Source: JBKEAR01 sp047972425 (GTDB lineage: Bacteria; Pseudomonadota; Alphaproteobacteria; JBKEAR01). Taken from it: 64,000 nucleotides of DNA. Both the position numbers and the translations under genes were made by a program. The stretch lies in contig JBKEAR010000039.1 of assembly GCA_047972425.1 (NCBI GenBank), positions 34,894 to 98,893 on the forward strand, given 5' to 3'. The notes beneath the pieces are model-generated. The model ran no database searches. It saw only the letters and a list, made by a program, of their open reading frames with translations, and was not told the DNA's origin. Of this stretch, positions 17,476-25,583 are shown one piece after another; positions within the stretch are counted from its first letter, which is position 1; each line of letters opens with the position of its first letter.

Positions 17476-17722
17476 GCTCGGCCTTTATCCATTGCCAAAT
17501 GATATTGTCATATTCGGGCTCTATAGGTTTTTTCTCGGTTATCCACCACCAAACTTTGGCATCATCAGCATCTAAAAAATGCTCAAGCATATCCATTTCC
17601 TCGGTACTCATTGTGGCTAAATGTTTATCGGCAGTTGTACCAATTAAAATATCTAGCTCACGCATGCCCCTATGCCATGCATGCCATCGTAATTTTTTTT
17701 GGCGGTCAGATAAATTATCCAT
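17462..17722 (-). CDS. sdhE: Succinate dehydrogenase flavinylation factor SdhE
   Basis: An 86-residue SdhE/SDHAF2 (DUF339) protein that promotes covalent FAD attachment to SdhA. The signature H-R-G-M-R-E-L-D (RGxxE type) is at about 17-24, followed by the helical LEHFLDADDAKVWWW segment. Length is normal. It overlaps the start of mfd by 14 bases and is divergent from recG. No sdh structural genes lie in the window. Confidence 0.93.
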   Translation of the reverse strand: MDNLSDRQKKLRWHAWHRGMRELDILIGTTADKHLATMSTEEMDMLEHFLDADDAKVWWWITEKKPIEPEYDNIIWQWIKAERGDI

Positions 17723-17739
17723 TAGCTTTTGTCTCTCAT

Positions 17740-17768
17740 TTGTTGTTTTGTTTTTTTTACGGTATAAA
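17740..17768 (+). promoter_or_regulatory. recG: recG promoter
   Basis: TTGTTG (17740-17745) and TATAAA (17763-17768) are spaced by 17 bases, with the predicted start about 25 bases before the recG ATG. Confidence 0.5.
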
Positions 17769-17799
17769 GAATATAGAAAAAAAATGTGTTAGGAGCAAT

Positions 17800-19884
17800 A
17801 TGCGCCCGCAAATATTATACCCTTTATTTACACCAATTGAAAATTTACAAGGTGTGGGCTCGGCTTTAGGTAAAAAGCTCGAGAAGATTCATATTACGCG
17901 GATTATCGATTTATTATGGCATTTACCCGTAAAAATACAAGACCGCCGTTATATGCCCAAAATTGCCGATGCCCAAAGCGGGAATATTGCAACCATAAAA
18001 ATACGCATAGATGGTATCGAAAAGCCCAGTAATCCGCGCCAACCTTGGCGAATTGGTGCTTCGGACGGTACGGGGCAAATGGTAATTTCTTATTTTCGCG
18101 CATCGGAAAGTTGGATTAATAAAACTTTTCCTATTGGTGAGATTCGTGTGGTATCTGGCACATTAGATTATTGGCATGGAACATTGCAAATGAGCCATCC
18201 TGATTATATTGGTTCGTTTGATGACATTGCCCATATCGCCCGTATTCAGCCTGTTTGGCCGCTAACTGCAGGGGTAACCAATAAATTGATGGGGCGCTTG
18301 GTTACGCAATCCTTAGAAAGATTAGCCGATTTAGAAGAATGGCAGGATGTCCATTGGCTTAACAAACAATCTTGGCCGGGTTTTAAAGAATGTTTGTTGG
18401 GGTTACATAATCCCGAATCTGCGGAGTTTTTAAAGTTAAGCCATCCCTATCATCGCCGCTTGGCTTATGATGAAATTTTAGCTCACCAATTAGCACTTCG
18501 ATTATTGCGCAAATATATCAAAGCGCAAAATGGTGTTGCAATTAAAGGTAATGGCGAAATGGTCAAAGCCATATTAAAACAACTCCCTTTTGAGCTGACC
18601 GAAGCCCAAAAAAGATCGCTGAGGGAAGTTTTAACGGATATGCGTGAGCCTTCGAAAATGATACGGCTTATCCAAGGTGATGTTGGCTCGGGGAAAACCA
18701 TGGTGGCATTATTTGCAATGATAACAGCCAATGAGGCAGGTTTTCAGGCTTGTATGATGGCACCAACAGAAATTTTAGCAAGGCAACATTATAAAACAAT
18801 CTCCGACTTTGCCCAATATGCTGGTATAGAAACGGTTTTACTTACGGGGCGAGAAAAAGGAAAAACCCGCGAAGCTATATTAGAAAAAATAGCGAATGGT
18901 GAAGCCCAGATTATTATTGGAACCCATGCTTTAATCCAAGATGATGTGCAATATTATAATTTAGGCTTAGCGGTGATTGATGAACAACATCGGTTTGGGG
19001 TGCAGCAACGCGTAACCTTAACAAGTAAAGGCAAAGCGGTAGATTTGCTTGTAATGACCGCTACTCCCATACCGCGTTCTCTTATGTTAACCATGTGGGG
19101 CGATATGGAAAGCTCTAGGCTCGATGAAAAACCCCATGGTCGCAAACCTATAGAAACCCGGACCATATCGAATGAGCGCTTACATGATGTAACCGAGGCG
19201 ATTGGCAGAGCCATGCAAAAGGGAGCGAAAATTTACTGGGTATGCCCGTTAGTGGAGGAATCTGAGCAATCCGATATGGCCGCAGCCGAAGATAGATACC
19301 ATCAGCTCCAAGATTATTTTGGTACCGATAAAGTACATTTGGTTCATGGTAAAATGAAGGGTAAAGATAAAGATGCAGCAATGAATGCTTTTAAAGATGG
19401 CCCGCCAAGCATTTTGGTAGCGACCACAGTGATTGAAGTTGGTGTTGATATACCCGAAGCCACAGTTATTGTAATTGAGCATGCCGAGCGCTTTGGTTTG
19501 GCACAGTTGCACCAATTACGTGGGCGTGTGGGGCGCGATACCACACAATCATCATGTTTGCTTGTTTATAGTCGGCCATTAAGTTATGTGGCTAAAGAGC
19601 GTTTGAAAATCATGAGAGATACCAATGATGGTTTTTTAATTGCCGAAAAAGATTTAGAGCTTAGAGGAGCCGGTGATATTTTAGGTACAAGGCAATCGGG
19701 GTTGCCTGAATTTAAATTTGTGGATTTAGATGCCCATAAAGATTTGTTATTGGCTGCAGCAGATGATGTAAATTTAATCTTAAATAAAGACCCCGAGCTT
19801 AAATCGGAACGTGGGCACGCATTAAGAAATTTGCTTTATTTATTTGAGCGCGATGCGGCGGCAAGCTTATTGTCATCGGGATAA
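17800..19884 (+). CDS. recG: ATP-dependent DNA helicase RecG
   Basis: RecG remodels stalled forks and Holliday junctions. ATG 17800 is chosen because AGGAG lies at 17791-17795 and the protein then starts at the family position (wedge domain opening with ENLQGVGSALGKKLEK); the frame is open further upstream but that part runs antisense to sdhE. The resulting 694 residues match the usual length. Visible motifs: OB-fold wedge, GDVGSGKT Walker A, DEQHRFG, TATPIPRSL, TTVIEVGVD and QLRGRVGR, and the C-terminal RDTNDGFLIAEKDLELRGAGD. A bidirectional terminator follows. Confidence 0.96.
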   Translation: MRPQILYPLFTPIENLQGVGSALGKKLEKIHITRIIDLLWHLPVKIQDRRYMPKIADAQSGNIATIKIRIDGIEKPSNPRQPWRIGASDGTGQMVISYFRASESWINKTFPIGEIRVVSGTLDYWHGTLQMSHPDYIGSFDDIAHIARIQPVWPLTAGVTNKLMGRLVTQSLERLADLEEWQDVHWLNKQSWPGFKECLLGLHNPESAEFLKLSHPYHRRLAYDEILAHQLALRLLRKYIKAQNGVAIKGNGEMVKAILKQLPFELTEAQKRSLREVLTDMREPSKMIRLIQGDVGSGKTMVALFAMITANEAGFQACMMAPTEILARQHYKTISDFAQYAGIETVLLTGREKGKTREAILEKIANGEAQIIIGTHALIQDDVQYYNLGLAVIDEQHRFGVQQRVTLTSKGKAVDLLVMTATPIPRSLMLTMWGDMESSRLDEKPHGRKPIETRTISNERLHDVTEAIGRAMQKGAKIYWVCPLVEESEQSDMAAAEDRYHQLQDYFGTDKVHLVHGKMKGKDKDAAMNAFKDGPPSILVATTVIEVGVDIPEATVIVIEHAERFGLAQLHQLRGRVGRDTTQSSCLLVYSRPLSYVAKERLKIMRDTNDGFLIAEKDLELRGAGDILGTRQSGLPEFKFVDLDAHKDLLLAAADDVNLILNKDPELKSERGHALRNLLYLFERDAAASLLSSG

Positions 19885-19887
19885 AAT

Positions 19888-19918
19888 AAAAAAAGCGGTA
19901 ATTTACTTACCGCTTTTT
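19888..19918. terminator. Bidirectional terminator between recG and tRNA-Pro
   Basis: Perfect 12-base arms AAAAAGCGGTAA (19890-19901) and TTACCGCTTTTT (19907-19918) flank a 5-base loop; T-runs follow on both strands, so it can end both recG and the leftward tRNA transcript. Confidence 0.8.
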
Positions 19919-19921
19919 AAA

Positions 19922-19998
19922 TGGTCGGAACGGCGGGATTTGAACCCACGACCCCTACACCCCCAGTATAGTGCGCTACCAGACTGCGCTACGCTCCG
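19922..19998 (-). tRNA. tRNA-Pro (anticodon GGG)
   Basis: A 77-base cloverleaf on the reverse strand with CCA encoded at 19922-19924. Acceptor stem CGGAGCG/CGTTCCG (one G-U pair), D stem GCGC/GCGC with GG in the loop, anticodon stem CTATA/TGTAG with loop CTGGGGG (anticodon GGG, G37), and T arm GTGGG-TTCAAAT-CCCGC. It reads CCC and CCU proline codons. It lies downstream of merR on the same strand. Confidence 0.96.
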
Positions 19999-20045
19999 AA
20001 TAGGGTTTTCTTATATAAGAAGAGCAAAAATATTGCAATAATTTT

Positions 20046-20525
20046 TTATTTATTTGGCAAAGAAATTTTCTCATTTTGTAATAAAATATGAATATTGACA
20101 AGCTCATCCATAATTTCGCGTAAGACTAATTTCTGTTTTGCCGGCAGATTAACCATATTCTCATCAACCTCTAACGGCAAAATAGCCTGATTTTCGTCCT
20201 CTGCATCATCAAATAAATCAAATGTGGCTTGGTCAGTATCTTTTAACCAAGATTTCACTAAATTTTGCCGGCTTGTTTCGCGAATGAGCTTTTGGGCACC
20301 CCGAATACTCAAGCCTTCATCTTTAAGTAAAATTTTAATAATCTGCAGTAGTTCAACATCATCTTTACGATAATAACGTCGCCCACCTGCACGCCGAACT
20401 GGTGTAATCCATGGGAAGCGTTGTTCCCAGTAACGAATAACGTGAGCCTCGACCTGCAATAGATCGGAGACCTCACGAATATTCTTTAAAGCGTTTGCTG
20501 ATTTTTTTGCCGAAAGTACGGCCAT
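20046..20525 (-). CDS. MerR-family transcriptional regulator
   Basis: A 159-residue regulator with an N-terminal MerR winged helix-turn-helix (about 14-80): the helix REVSDLLQVEAHVIRYWE and the wing GGRRYYRKDD are clear. The C-terminal part is an acidic, helical tail (DLFDDAEDENQAI) without metal-binding cysteines, so it is unlikely to be a metal sensor. A MerR gene directly after ihfA is a fixed arrangement in alphaproteobacteria; its targets are not known from sequence. AAGG lies 7 bases before the ATG. Confidence 0.9.
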   Translation of the reverse strand: MAVLSAKKSANALKNIREVSDLLQVEAHVIRYWEQRFPWITPVRRAGGRRYYRKDDVELLQIIKILLKDEGLSIRGAQKLIRETSRQNLVKSWLKDTDQATFDLFDDAEDENQAILPLEVDENMVNLPAKQKLVLREIMDELVNIHILLQNEKISLPNK

Positions 20526-20542
20526 AGATCTACCTTTGACGT

Positions 20543-20830
20543 TTAATTGTTAATACGTTTTTTAAGTAGTTGCGATGGTTTAAAAACGGCAACGGTACGT
20601 TCACTAATCGGAACTTCAATCCCTGTTTTAGGGTTCCGCCCTGTACGTTCTTTCTTTTGACGAACAGAAAAACGACCAAAAGATGAAATTTTTACAGTTT
20701 CGCCTTTGGCTAATGTATCGGTTATTTCATCCAAAATCATTTGTAGCACATCGGCTGATTCTCTTTTACTTAAGCCAACCTCGCGATAAATAGAATCAAC
20801 AATATCAGCACGTGTTAGAGTATTAGACAT
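20543..20830 (-). CDS. ihfA: Integration host factor subunit alpha
   Basis: A 95-residue DNA-bending HU/IHF-family protein. ATG 20830 (MSNTLTRADI) is preferred; a TTG 21 bases upstream is in frame, but the purine-rich GGAAGGAAAGG ribosome site then lies inside the coding sequence. The beta-arm region GRNPKTGIEVPIS and the following VAVFKPSQLLKKRI identify IHF-alpha rather than HU. It partners IHF-beta (not in the window). It has its own promoter and is followed 17 bases later by merR. Confidence 0.93.
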   Translation of the reverse strand: MSNTLTRADIVDSIYREVGLSKRESADVLQMILDEITDTLAKGETVKISSFGRFSVRQKKERTGRNPKTGIEVPISERTVAVFKPSQLLKKRINN

Positions 20831-20890
20831 TATAGAGCCTTTCCTTCCCAATATGTTTAATGTTAATTTTAATTTAAAACTGACTCTCTA

Positions 20891-20919
20891 CTATTACTTA
20901 TATTCTTTTCATCGGTCAA
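20891..20919 (-). promoter_or_regulatory. ihfA: ihfA promoter
   Basis: On the reverse strand TTGACC (20914-20919), a 17-base spacer and TAATAG (20891-20896), about 60 bases before the ihfA ATG. The -35 is good, the -10 weak. Confidence 0.42.
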
Positions 20920-20963
20920 CTAACTATAGCAATTTCGTACATTTTTGACCTAAAAATACGAAA

Positions 20964-21938
20964 TTATAGGCGAACCAAAGCTGCAGCCCATGTCATTCCG
21001 CCACCTGCGGCCTCCATTAAAATAGTTTGCCCCGGCTCGATTCGACCCGATTGCACCGCTTCATCGAGTGCAAGTGGAATAGAAGCGGCAGATGTATTGG
21101 CATGTTTATCAATGGTGATAATCACATTATCCTCACCCAAATTTAACTTGCGCGCCATTGACATAATAATCCGTTTATTTGCCTGATGCGGCACAAGCCA
21201 ATCAATATCTGCCTTTTCCATATCATTTGCTTTTAGAGCCTCTGATACAACGGCAGAAAGCGAATTAACAGCAACCTTATAAACCTCGGGGCCATCCATA
21301 TATAATTTACCTTCTTGACCAAGCGAAGGCCCGCCTTGAACCTTTAATATATCATAATGTTTACCATTAGAATGTAAATGTGTACTTAAAATACCCGGGT
21401 TGTTATTTTTTTTTGGGTTATTATTGGTGGCTTCTAAAACAACAGCACCCGCACCATCACCAAATAATACACAGGTTGCTCGGTCATTAAAATCTAAAAT
21501 TCTGCTCATTGTTTCGGCACCAACCAATAAAATACGTTTGGCAAGATGATTTTTAATCATACTATCGGCTACCGATAAACCATAAACAAAACCACTACAT
21601 ACAGCCTGTATATCAAATGTAGGAATATTTTCGTTAATTTTCAATAGTAAATGTAATTTTGCAGCCGTTGAAGGGAAAGTATTATCCGGTGTGGTTGTTG
21701 CCACAATAATCATATCAATATCTTCGGCATCTACTTGTGCGCTTTTCAATGCTTTAATGGCGGCATTATAGGCTAGCTCCGATGTTAATTGACCATCAGC
21801 AGCAAAGCGCCGTTCTTTAATCCCTGTACGTGAAGAAATCCATTCATCAGACGTATCAACAAATTTAGCCATATCGTCATTGGTTACAATTTTTTCGGGT
21901 AAGTAGCTACCAGTCCCGATTATTTTTGAAAAAACCAT
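20964..21938 (-). CDS. fabH: Beta-ketoacyl-ACP synthase III
   Basis: FabH starts fatty acid synthesis by condensing acetyl-CoA with malonyl-ACP. The 324 residues contain the catalytic triad: C114 in QAVCSGF, His in VPHQANKRI, and Asn in KHANTSAAS; GAGAVVLE and the C-terminal GGGMTWAAAL are also typical. GAGGGG precedes the ATG, which shares TAATG with the plsX stop, so translation is coupled with the phosphate acyltransferase. Confidence 0.97.
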   Translation of the reverse strand: MVFSKIIGTGSYLPEKIVTNDDMAKFVDTSDEWISSRTGIKERRFAADGQLTSELAYNAAIKALKSAQVDAEDIDMIIVATTTPDNTFPSTAAKLHLLLKINENIPTFDIQAVCSGFVYGLSVADSMIKNHLAKRILLVGAETMSRILDFNDRATCVLFGDGAGAVVLEATNNNPKKNNNPGILSTHLHSNGKHYDILKVQGGPSLGQEGKLYMDGPEVYKVAVNSLSAVVSEALKANDMEKADIDWLVPHQANKRIIMSMARKLNLGEDNVIITIDKHANTSAASIPLALDEAVQSGRIEPGQTILMEAAGGGMTWAAALVRL

Positions 21939-22972
21939 TAAAACCCCTCTTCTTCAATCCAATAATCGGCTTGGTGACTTTCTAAATGTGCTTTCATTTT
22001 TGGCAAAAGATCTTTTTTAGTGGTTGAATATGCATTTTTAATTGCATTATAAAAACCAAACTCATCAGTACCACCATGAGATTTTACACAAACACCGTTA
22101 AGCCCTAATAACCATGCACCATTATATCGGCGCGGATCAACCCTTTTATAGGCTTTACGTAAGGCCTTTTGCGCAATAAACAAACCAATTTTAGCTAAAA
22201 TGGAATGTTTAATCTCGTCAGCAATAATTTTTTTACTGGCTTTTAATGTGCCTTCAATACTTTTTAGCGAAACATTGCCTGTAAAGCCATCGGTAATAAC
22301 AACATCAACTGTGCCGTTAGCAATATCGTCACCCTCAACAAAGCCAACATAATTGATACCTAAGCTATCTTTTTGTAAAATTTTATGGGCATCTTGGATA
22401 AGCTTATTGCCTTTACCGCTTTCTGCACCAATGTTTAATAACCCGATACGTGGGCTTTTAACGTCCATTACGGCTTCGGCATACACATGCCCCATACTGG
22501 CAAATTCAACTAAGTTACGGGCACTAGATTCGGCATTAGCGCCCAAATCAAGCATTAAACAATCGCGCTCATAAGCCGACATAACCGCAGCAATTGCTGG
22601 GCGGTCAATACCCGGGAGCATACGTAAACCAAACAAACCTAAAGCCATTAATGCGCCTGTATTTCCGGCCGAGACCACACAATCTGCTTGGCCATCTTTA
22701 ACAGCTTTAATTGCTAAACCCATCGATGAATTACGCCCCTTTCGAAGCGCCACCGATGGTTTCATTTCATTGGTTATTTTATCTTCGGTATGATGAATTT
22801 CAATGCGACTTTCATCGATTTGAGCTTTTTTTATTAATGGTATCAGCTCTTCTTTGTTACCAAAAAAAATAAGCTTAATATCATCAATTTCTTTAAGGGC
22901 AATTTGTGCACCATATACAACGAGGGCGGGTGCATTATCCCCGCCCATTGCATCTAAAGCTAGTGTAATCAT
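21938..22972 (-). CDS. plsX: Phosphate acyltransferase PlsX
   Basis: PlsX converts acyl-ACP to acyl-phosphate for phospholipid synthesis. ATG 22972 (MITLALDAMGGDNAP) is preferred to GTG 22978 because a GTGAG site lies five bases before it. The opening DAMGGDNAP, the AGNTGAL motif and the final GGTDEFGF stretch are family signatures; length is 344 residues. It lies between rpmF and fabH in the fatty acid/phospholipid cluster. Confidence 0.96.
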   Translation of the reverse strand: MITLALDAMGGDNAPALVVYGAQIALKEIDDIKLIFFGNKEELIPLIKKAQIDESRIEIHHTEDKITNEMKPSVALRKGRNSSMGLAIKAVKDGQADCVVSAGNTGALMALGLFGLRMLPGIDRPAIAAVMSAYERDCLMLDLGANAESSARNLVEFASMGHVYAEAVMDVKSPRIGLLNIGAESGKGNKLIQDAHKILQKDSLGINYVGFVEGDDIANGTVDVVITDGFTGNVSLKSIEGTLKASKKIIADEIKHSILAKIGLFIAQKALRKAYKRVDPRRYNGAWLLGLNGVCVKSHGGTDEFGFYNAIKNAYSTTKKDLLPKMKAHLESHQADYWIEEEGF

Positions 22973-23018
22973 TGTCACTCACTAAATTTAAGTTTACTTC
23001 GCAAAAGATGCTCTAAAG

Positions 23019-23204
23019 TTAAAGAGAACCTTTTCCTTCAATAACCTGACGACCACGATATAAACCTGTTTTAAGGTCAATATGATGTGGGCGGTGAATT
23101 TCACCAGTTTCTTTATCTTCGCGTAATGTTACCGAATTTAAAGCATCATGTGCACGGCGCATATTGCGACGAGACTTTGTTACTTTCTTTTTAGGAACAG
23201 CCAT
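23019..23204 (-). CDS. rpmF: 50S ribosomal protein L32
   Basis: A 61-residue L32: MAVPKKKVTKSRRNMRRAHD followed by a C-terminal HRPHHIDLKTGLYRGRQV typical of alphaproteobacterial L32, without a zinc-binding cysteine set. GAGGTAACG lies just upstream. It sits between the DUF177 gene and plsX, as in most proteobacteria. Confidence 0.97.
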   Translation of the reverse strand: MAVPKKKVTKSRRNMRRAHDALNSVTLREDKETGEIHRPHHIDLKTGLYRGRQVIEGKGSL

Positions 23205-23298
23205 GGGTCGTTACCTCATAATCTATATTATTTAAACAAAATTGAACGTATCTTCTATCTTAAACTTGACGGTAGTGCAAGTAAAATCGTTAAAAATA

Positions 23299-23847
23299 TT
23301 ATTTTTTTAACTTCAAATCTTTAAGAATAGCAAAAGGATTATCTGTCTTTACCTCATCTTCTTTAATATTAAAGGTTGTTTCAACCGAGTTACTTTCATC
23401 AAATGATACCCCTTTTTTACGTGGATATGGGTTTTTATTAATCAATATTTCCTCTAAAATGATTTCACCTAAGTTAATATTTTTACCATCCCATAGCTCT
23501 TGTTCATCATCTAAATTTTCCCAATCTTCTTCATTTAAAGAGTCAGGCAATATAATATTATCGGTTAAGTGACGCTCAAATATAATATTTAGATTTTCGC
23601 TTATATCCTCTAATGAAATAATACAAGATTGCACCAAATTTGTGTTGATTTTACCTTTGACTACCGCCTTTTGCGCATGATTACGCTGAACCGTGATTTT
23701 TGCCGATAATTTTTTTATAGCAACAATATTCAACCAATTGGCCACTTGGGAATATTGCGATGGTTCTAACGCAAATTCAAATATCTTGGGTTGTTTATCA
23801 TTTGGGGCAATATTGATTTGCCAATTAATGGGTAATTTTTGTTCCAT
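23299..23847 (-). CDS. DUF177 (YceD) family protein
   Basis: A 182-residue acidic protein with the DUF177 core: LVQSCIISLEDI near the middle (in the family this CxxCL-type strand is often 'qsCvrtLepv'), then the acidic DEEDWENLDDEQE-like stretch and GEIILEEI. In plants and E. coli YceD relatives act in 23S rRNA accumulation; the role here is inferred from family and the position directly before rpmF. ATG 23847 with AAAGG five bases upstream is chosen over GTG 23853. Divergent from bamE. Confidence 0.85.
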   Translation of the reverse strand: MEQKLPINWQINIAPNDKQPKIFEFALEPSQYSQVANWLNIVAIKKLSAKITVQRNHAQKAVVKGKINTNLVQSCIISLEDISENLNIIFERHLTDNIILPDSLNEEDWENLDDEQELWDGKNINLGEIILEEILINKNPYPRKKGVSFDESNSVETTFNIKEDEVKTDNPFAILKDLKLKK

Positions 23848-23944
23848 TTTCACCTTTGTTATGCCAAAATTAAATTATAGTTTACAAAAAATAAACATTT
23901 AGGCTATATTCTTTACATAAAGAGGCAGCTTAAGCTGCAATTTG

Positions 23945-23972
23945 TTGACAGAATATATATAAATAGTATTCT
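23945..23972 (+). promoter_or_regulatory. bamE: bamE promoter
   Basis: A consensus TTGACA (23945-23950), 16-base spacer and TATTCT (23967-23972) lie about 48 bases before the GTG start. Confidence 0.52.
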
Positions 23973-24019
23973 GTTGCAATAATTATTGTAATATTATTCT
24001 AAATCCTAAGGAGAATAAT

Positions 24020-24478
24020 GTGATTAAACGCATAGCCCAAGCTAGTTTGGTTGTTGTGACATTGGTATCTTTATCTGGTTGCTTTACCGAAAGAGGTTTT
24101 AGTGGTCATATCGTCGAATCTAAAAATGTTGATCTGATTAAAGTCGGAAAAACATCAAAAGCCGATGTTTATGATATTTTAGGTAGCCCCTCTTCTAAAG
24201 GTAGTTTCGATCGGGATATTTGGTATTATGTTGGCGATTATCGCTCACAAACGGCATTTATGGATCCTAAGGTGCAGAATCGGCAAGTTGTTGCTATTCA
24301 TTTCAATAAAAATGAAGTTGTATCTGAAATTGAACGCAAAACATTATCCGATGGCGAGAAAGTTAAAGTGGTCAATAGCAAAACGCAGTCTTATGGTACG
24401 CAAAAAGGTGTTTTAGAAGAATTGTTTGGCCATGTGGGATTATCTCCGTTACCGCAAGATGGTGGTGAAATTCGCTAA
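24020..24478 (+). CDS. bamE: Outer-membrane assembly lipoprotein BamE (SmpA/OmlA)
   Basis: BamE is an accessory lipoprotein of the BAM complex that folds outer-membrane proteins. The start is GTG 24020 (AAGGAG six bases upstream; the overlapping ATG is out of frame). A lipoprotein signal with lipobox LSGC places the acylated cysteine at about residue 21. The SmpA/OmlA core follows: IKVGKTSKADVYDILGSPS and DIWYYVGDYRS. 152 residues, normal. It is divergent from DUF177-rpmF, a standard alphaproteobacterial layout, and ends at a bidirectional terminator. Confidence 0.93.
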   Translation: MIKRIAQASLVVVTLVSLSGCFTERGFSGHIVESKNVDLIKVGKTSKADVYDILGSPSSKGSFDRDIWYYVGDYRSQTAFMDPKVQNRQVVAIHFNKNEVVSEIERKTLSDGEKVKVVNSKTQSYGTQKGVLEELFGHVGLSPLPQDGGEIR

Positions 24479-24502
24479 TTAATATAACCAGAAATATATT
24501 AT

Positions 24503-24532
24503 AAAAAAAACCTGCTTAATGCAGGTTTTTTT
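24503..24532. terminator. Bidirectional terminator between bamE and msrA
   Basis: Arms AAAAACCTGC and GCAGGTTTTT enclose TTAAT, flanked by A-run and T-run; the 3' arm reaches the stop codon of the convergent msrA gene. Confidence 0.8.
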
Positions 24533-25061
24533 ATTCCCATATTCTTTTAAGCCCAAATTTACGGCCAGAACCAATATAATAAGCTTCATAATGTTCGGGT
24601 TGTTTTTGATAGTAATCTTGGTGATAATCTTCGGCCGGATAAAAATTTGTAAAATTGAGTATTTTTGTTTGTATTTCGTTGGTTCTAAACTTGCTTTGCA
24701 TCTTAGCTAAACTTTCCTCTGCCAATCTACGCTGATCATCATCATGCACATAAATTGCCGATGTATACTGAAAGCCCTTATCGGCAAATTGTCCAATGGC
24801 ATCAAATGGGTCAATATTTTGCCAAAATATATCCAATAAAGTCCGATAATCTACAATATTAGCATCATAAATTACCTGAATAACCTCTCTATGGCCAGTC
24901 GTTCCGCTGCAAATTTGCTCATAAGTTGGGGATAAAACATGGCCACCGGCGTATCCGGCAGTTACTGAACGGACACCAGTGGCTTTAAATGGCTTAACCA
25001 TGCACCAAAAACAGCCCCCGGCAAATGTTGCGGTTTCTAATTTTTGTTCTTTTTTGCTCAT
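24531..25061 (-). CDS. msrA: Peptide methionine-S-sulfoxide reductase MsrA
   Basis: MsrA repairs the S-epimer of methionine sulfoxide. The motif G16-C17-F-W-C20 carries the catalytic C17; a second cysteine at 20 replaces the usual glycine or alanine. GYAGG, the GHREVIQV strand and the DYHQDYYQK segment are conserved. 176 residues. It starts 9 bases after the msrB stop, so both epimer-specific reductases are cotranscribed. Confidence 0.96.
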   Translation of the reverse strand: MSKKEQKLETATFAGGCFWCMVKPFKATGVRSVTAGYAGGHVLSPTYEQICSGTTGHREVIQVIYDANIVDYRTLLDIFWQNIDPFDAIGQFADKGFQYTSAIYVHDDDQRRLAEESLAKMQSKFRTNEIQTKILNFTNFYPAEDYHQDYYQKQPEHYEAYYIGSGRKFGLKRIWE

Positions 25062-25070
25062 ATCATGCCC

Positions 25071-25472
25071 CTATTCATCTTTGGGAACAAACTGTAAAGC
25101 AATACCATTATTGCAATAGCGTAAGCCTGTTGGCTCGGGGCCATCGGTAAATACATGGCCTTGGTGGCTACCACATTGGGCACAATGATATTCTACGCGT
25201 GGCATTGCGAGTTTGTGGTCAATATGTGTTTCAATATTATTGGGGTCAATTGGCTGAAAGAAAGATGGCCAACCGCTCCCGCTATCATATTTGGCGATAC
25301 TCTCAAATAAGGGTAAACCGCAAGCGGCGCAAGTAAATATCCCCTCACGCTTTTCCCCATTAAGTGGGCTGGTAAAGGCATGCTCTGTACCTTGATTACG
25401 CATGACGTCAAATTGTTTTTCGGTTAAAATTTCTTTCCATTCATTTTGAGACTTCTTTATTTTATGAGCCAT
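25071..25472 (-). CDS. msrB: Peptide methionine-R-sulfoxide reductase MsrB
   Basis: MsrB repairs methionine-R-sulfoxide. ATG 25472 gives 133 residues and a 7-base gap from GGAG; an adjacent ATG (25475) and longer upstream frame are less likely. Both zinc pairs are present (C48-x2-C51 and C97-x2-C100) and the catalytic cysteine is C120 in LRYCNNG. No resolving cysteine is seen near the SGSGWPSF segment, so reduction may use thioredoxin directly. Confidence 0.95.
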   Translation of the reverse strand: MAHKIKKSQNEWKEILTEKQFDVMRNQGTEHAFTSPLNGEKREGIFTCAACGLPLFESIAKYDSGSGWPSFFQPIDPNNIETHIDHKLAMPRVEYHCAQCGSHQGHVFTDGPEPTGLRYCNNGIALQFVPKDE

Positions 25473-25532
25473 CATTATTCTCCATATTATACGCATAAGA
25501 TATAATCTGATTGTCGTAGATATCAAGATACA

Positions 25533-25558
25533 AAAAGAGCAGGTAAAACCTGCTCTTT
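25533..25558 (-). terminator. glyA terminator
   Basis: Eleven-base arms AAAGAGCAGGT and ACCTGCTCTTT with a 3-4 base loop lie just downstream of the glyA stop; on the reverse strand the hairpin is followed by a short T-run. Confidence 0.72.
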
Positions 25559-25583
25559 ATATTAAAAAAGAAAGATACGTCAA

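Noticed and set aside
17611..17799. Longer N-terminus for recG
   Set aside because: This stretch is antisense to sdhE, has no ribosome site, and RecG normally starts where ATG 17800 places it.
19844..20041. Open frame of 65 codons reading RRDLNPRPLHPQYSALP
   Set aside because: It runs antisense through tRNA-Pro; this peptide is a well-known false translation of proline tRNA genes.
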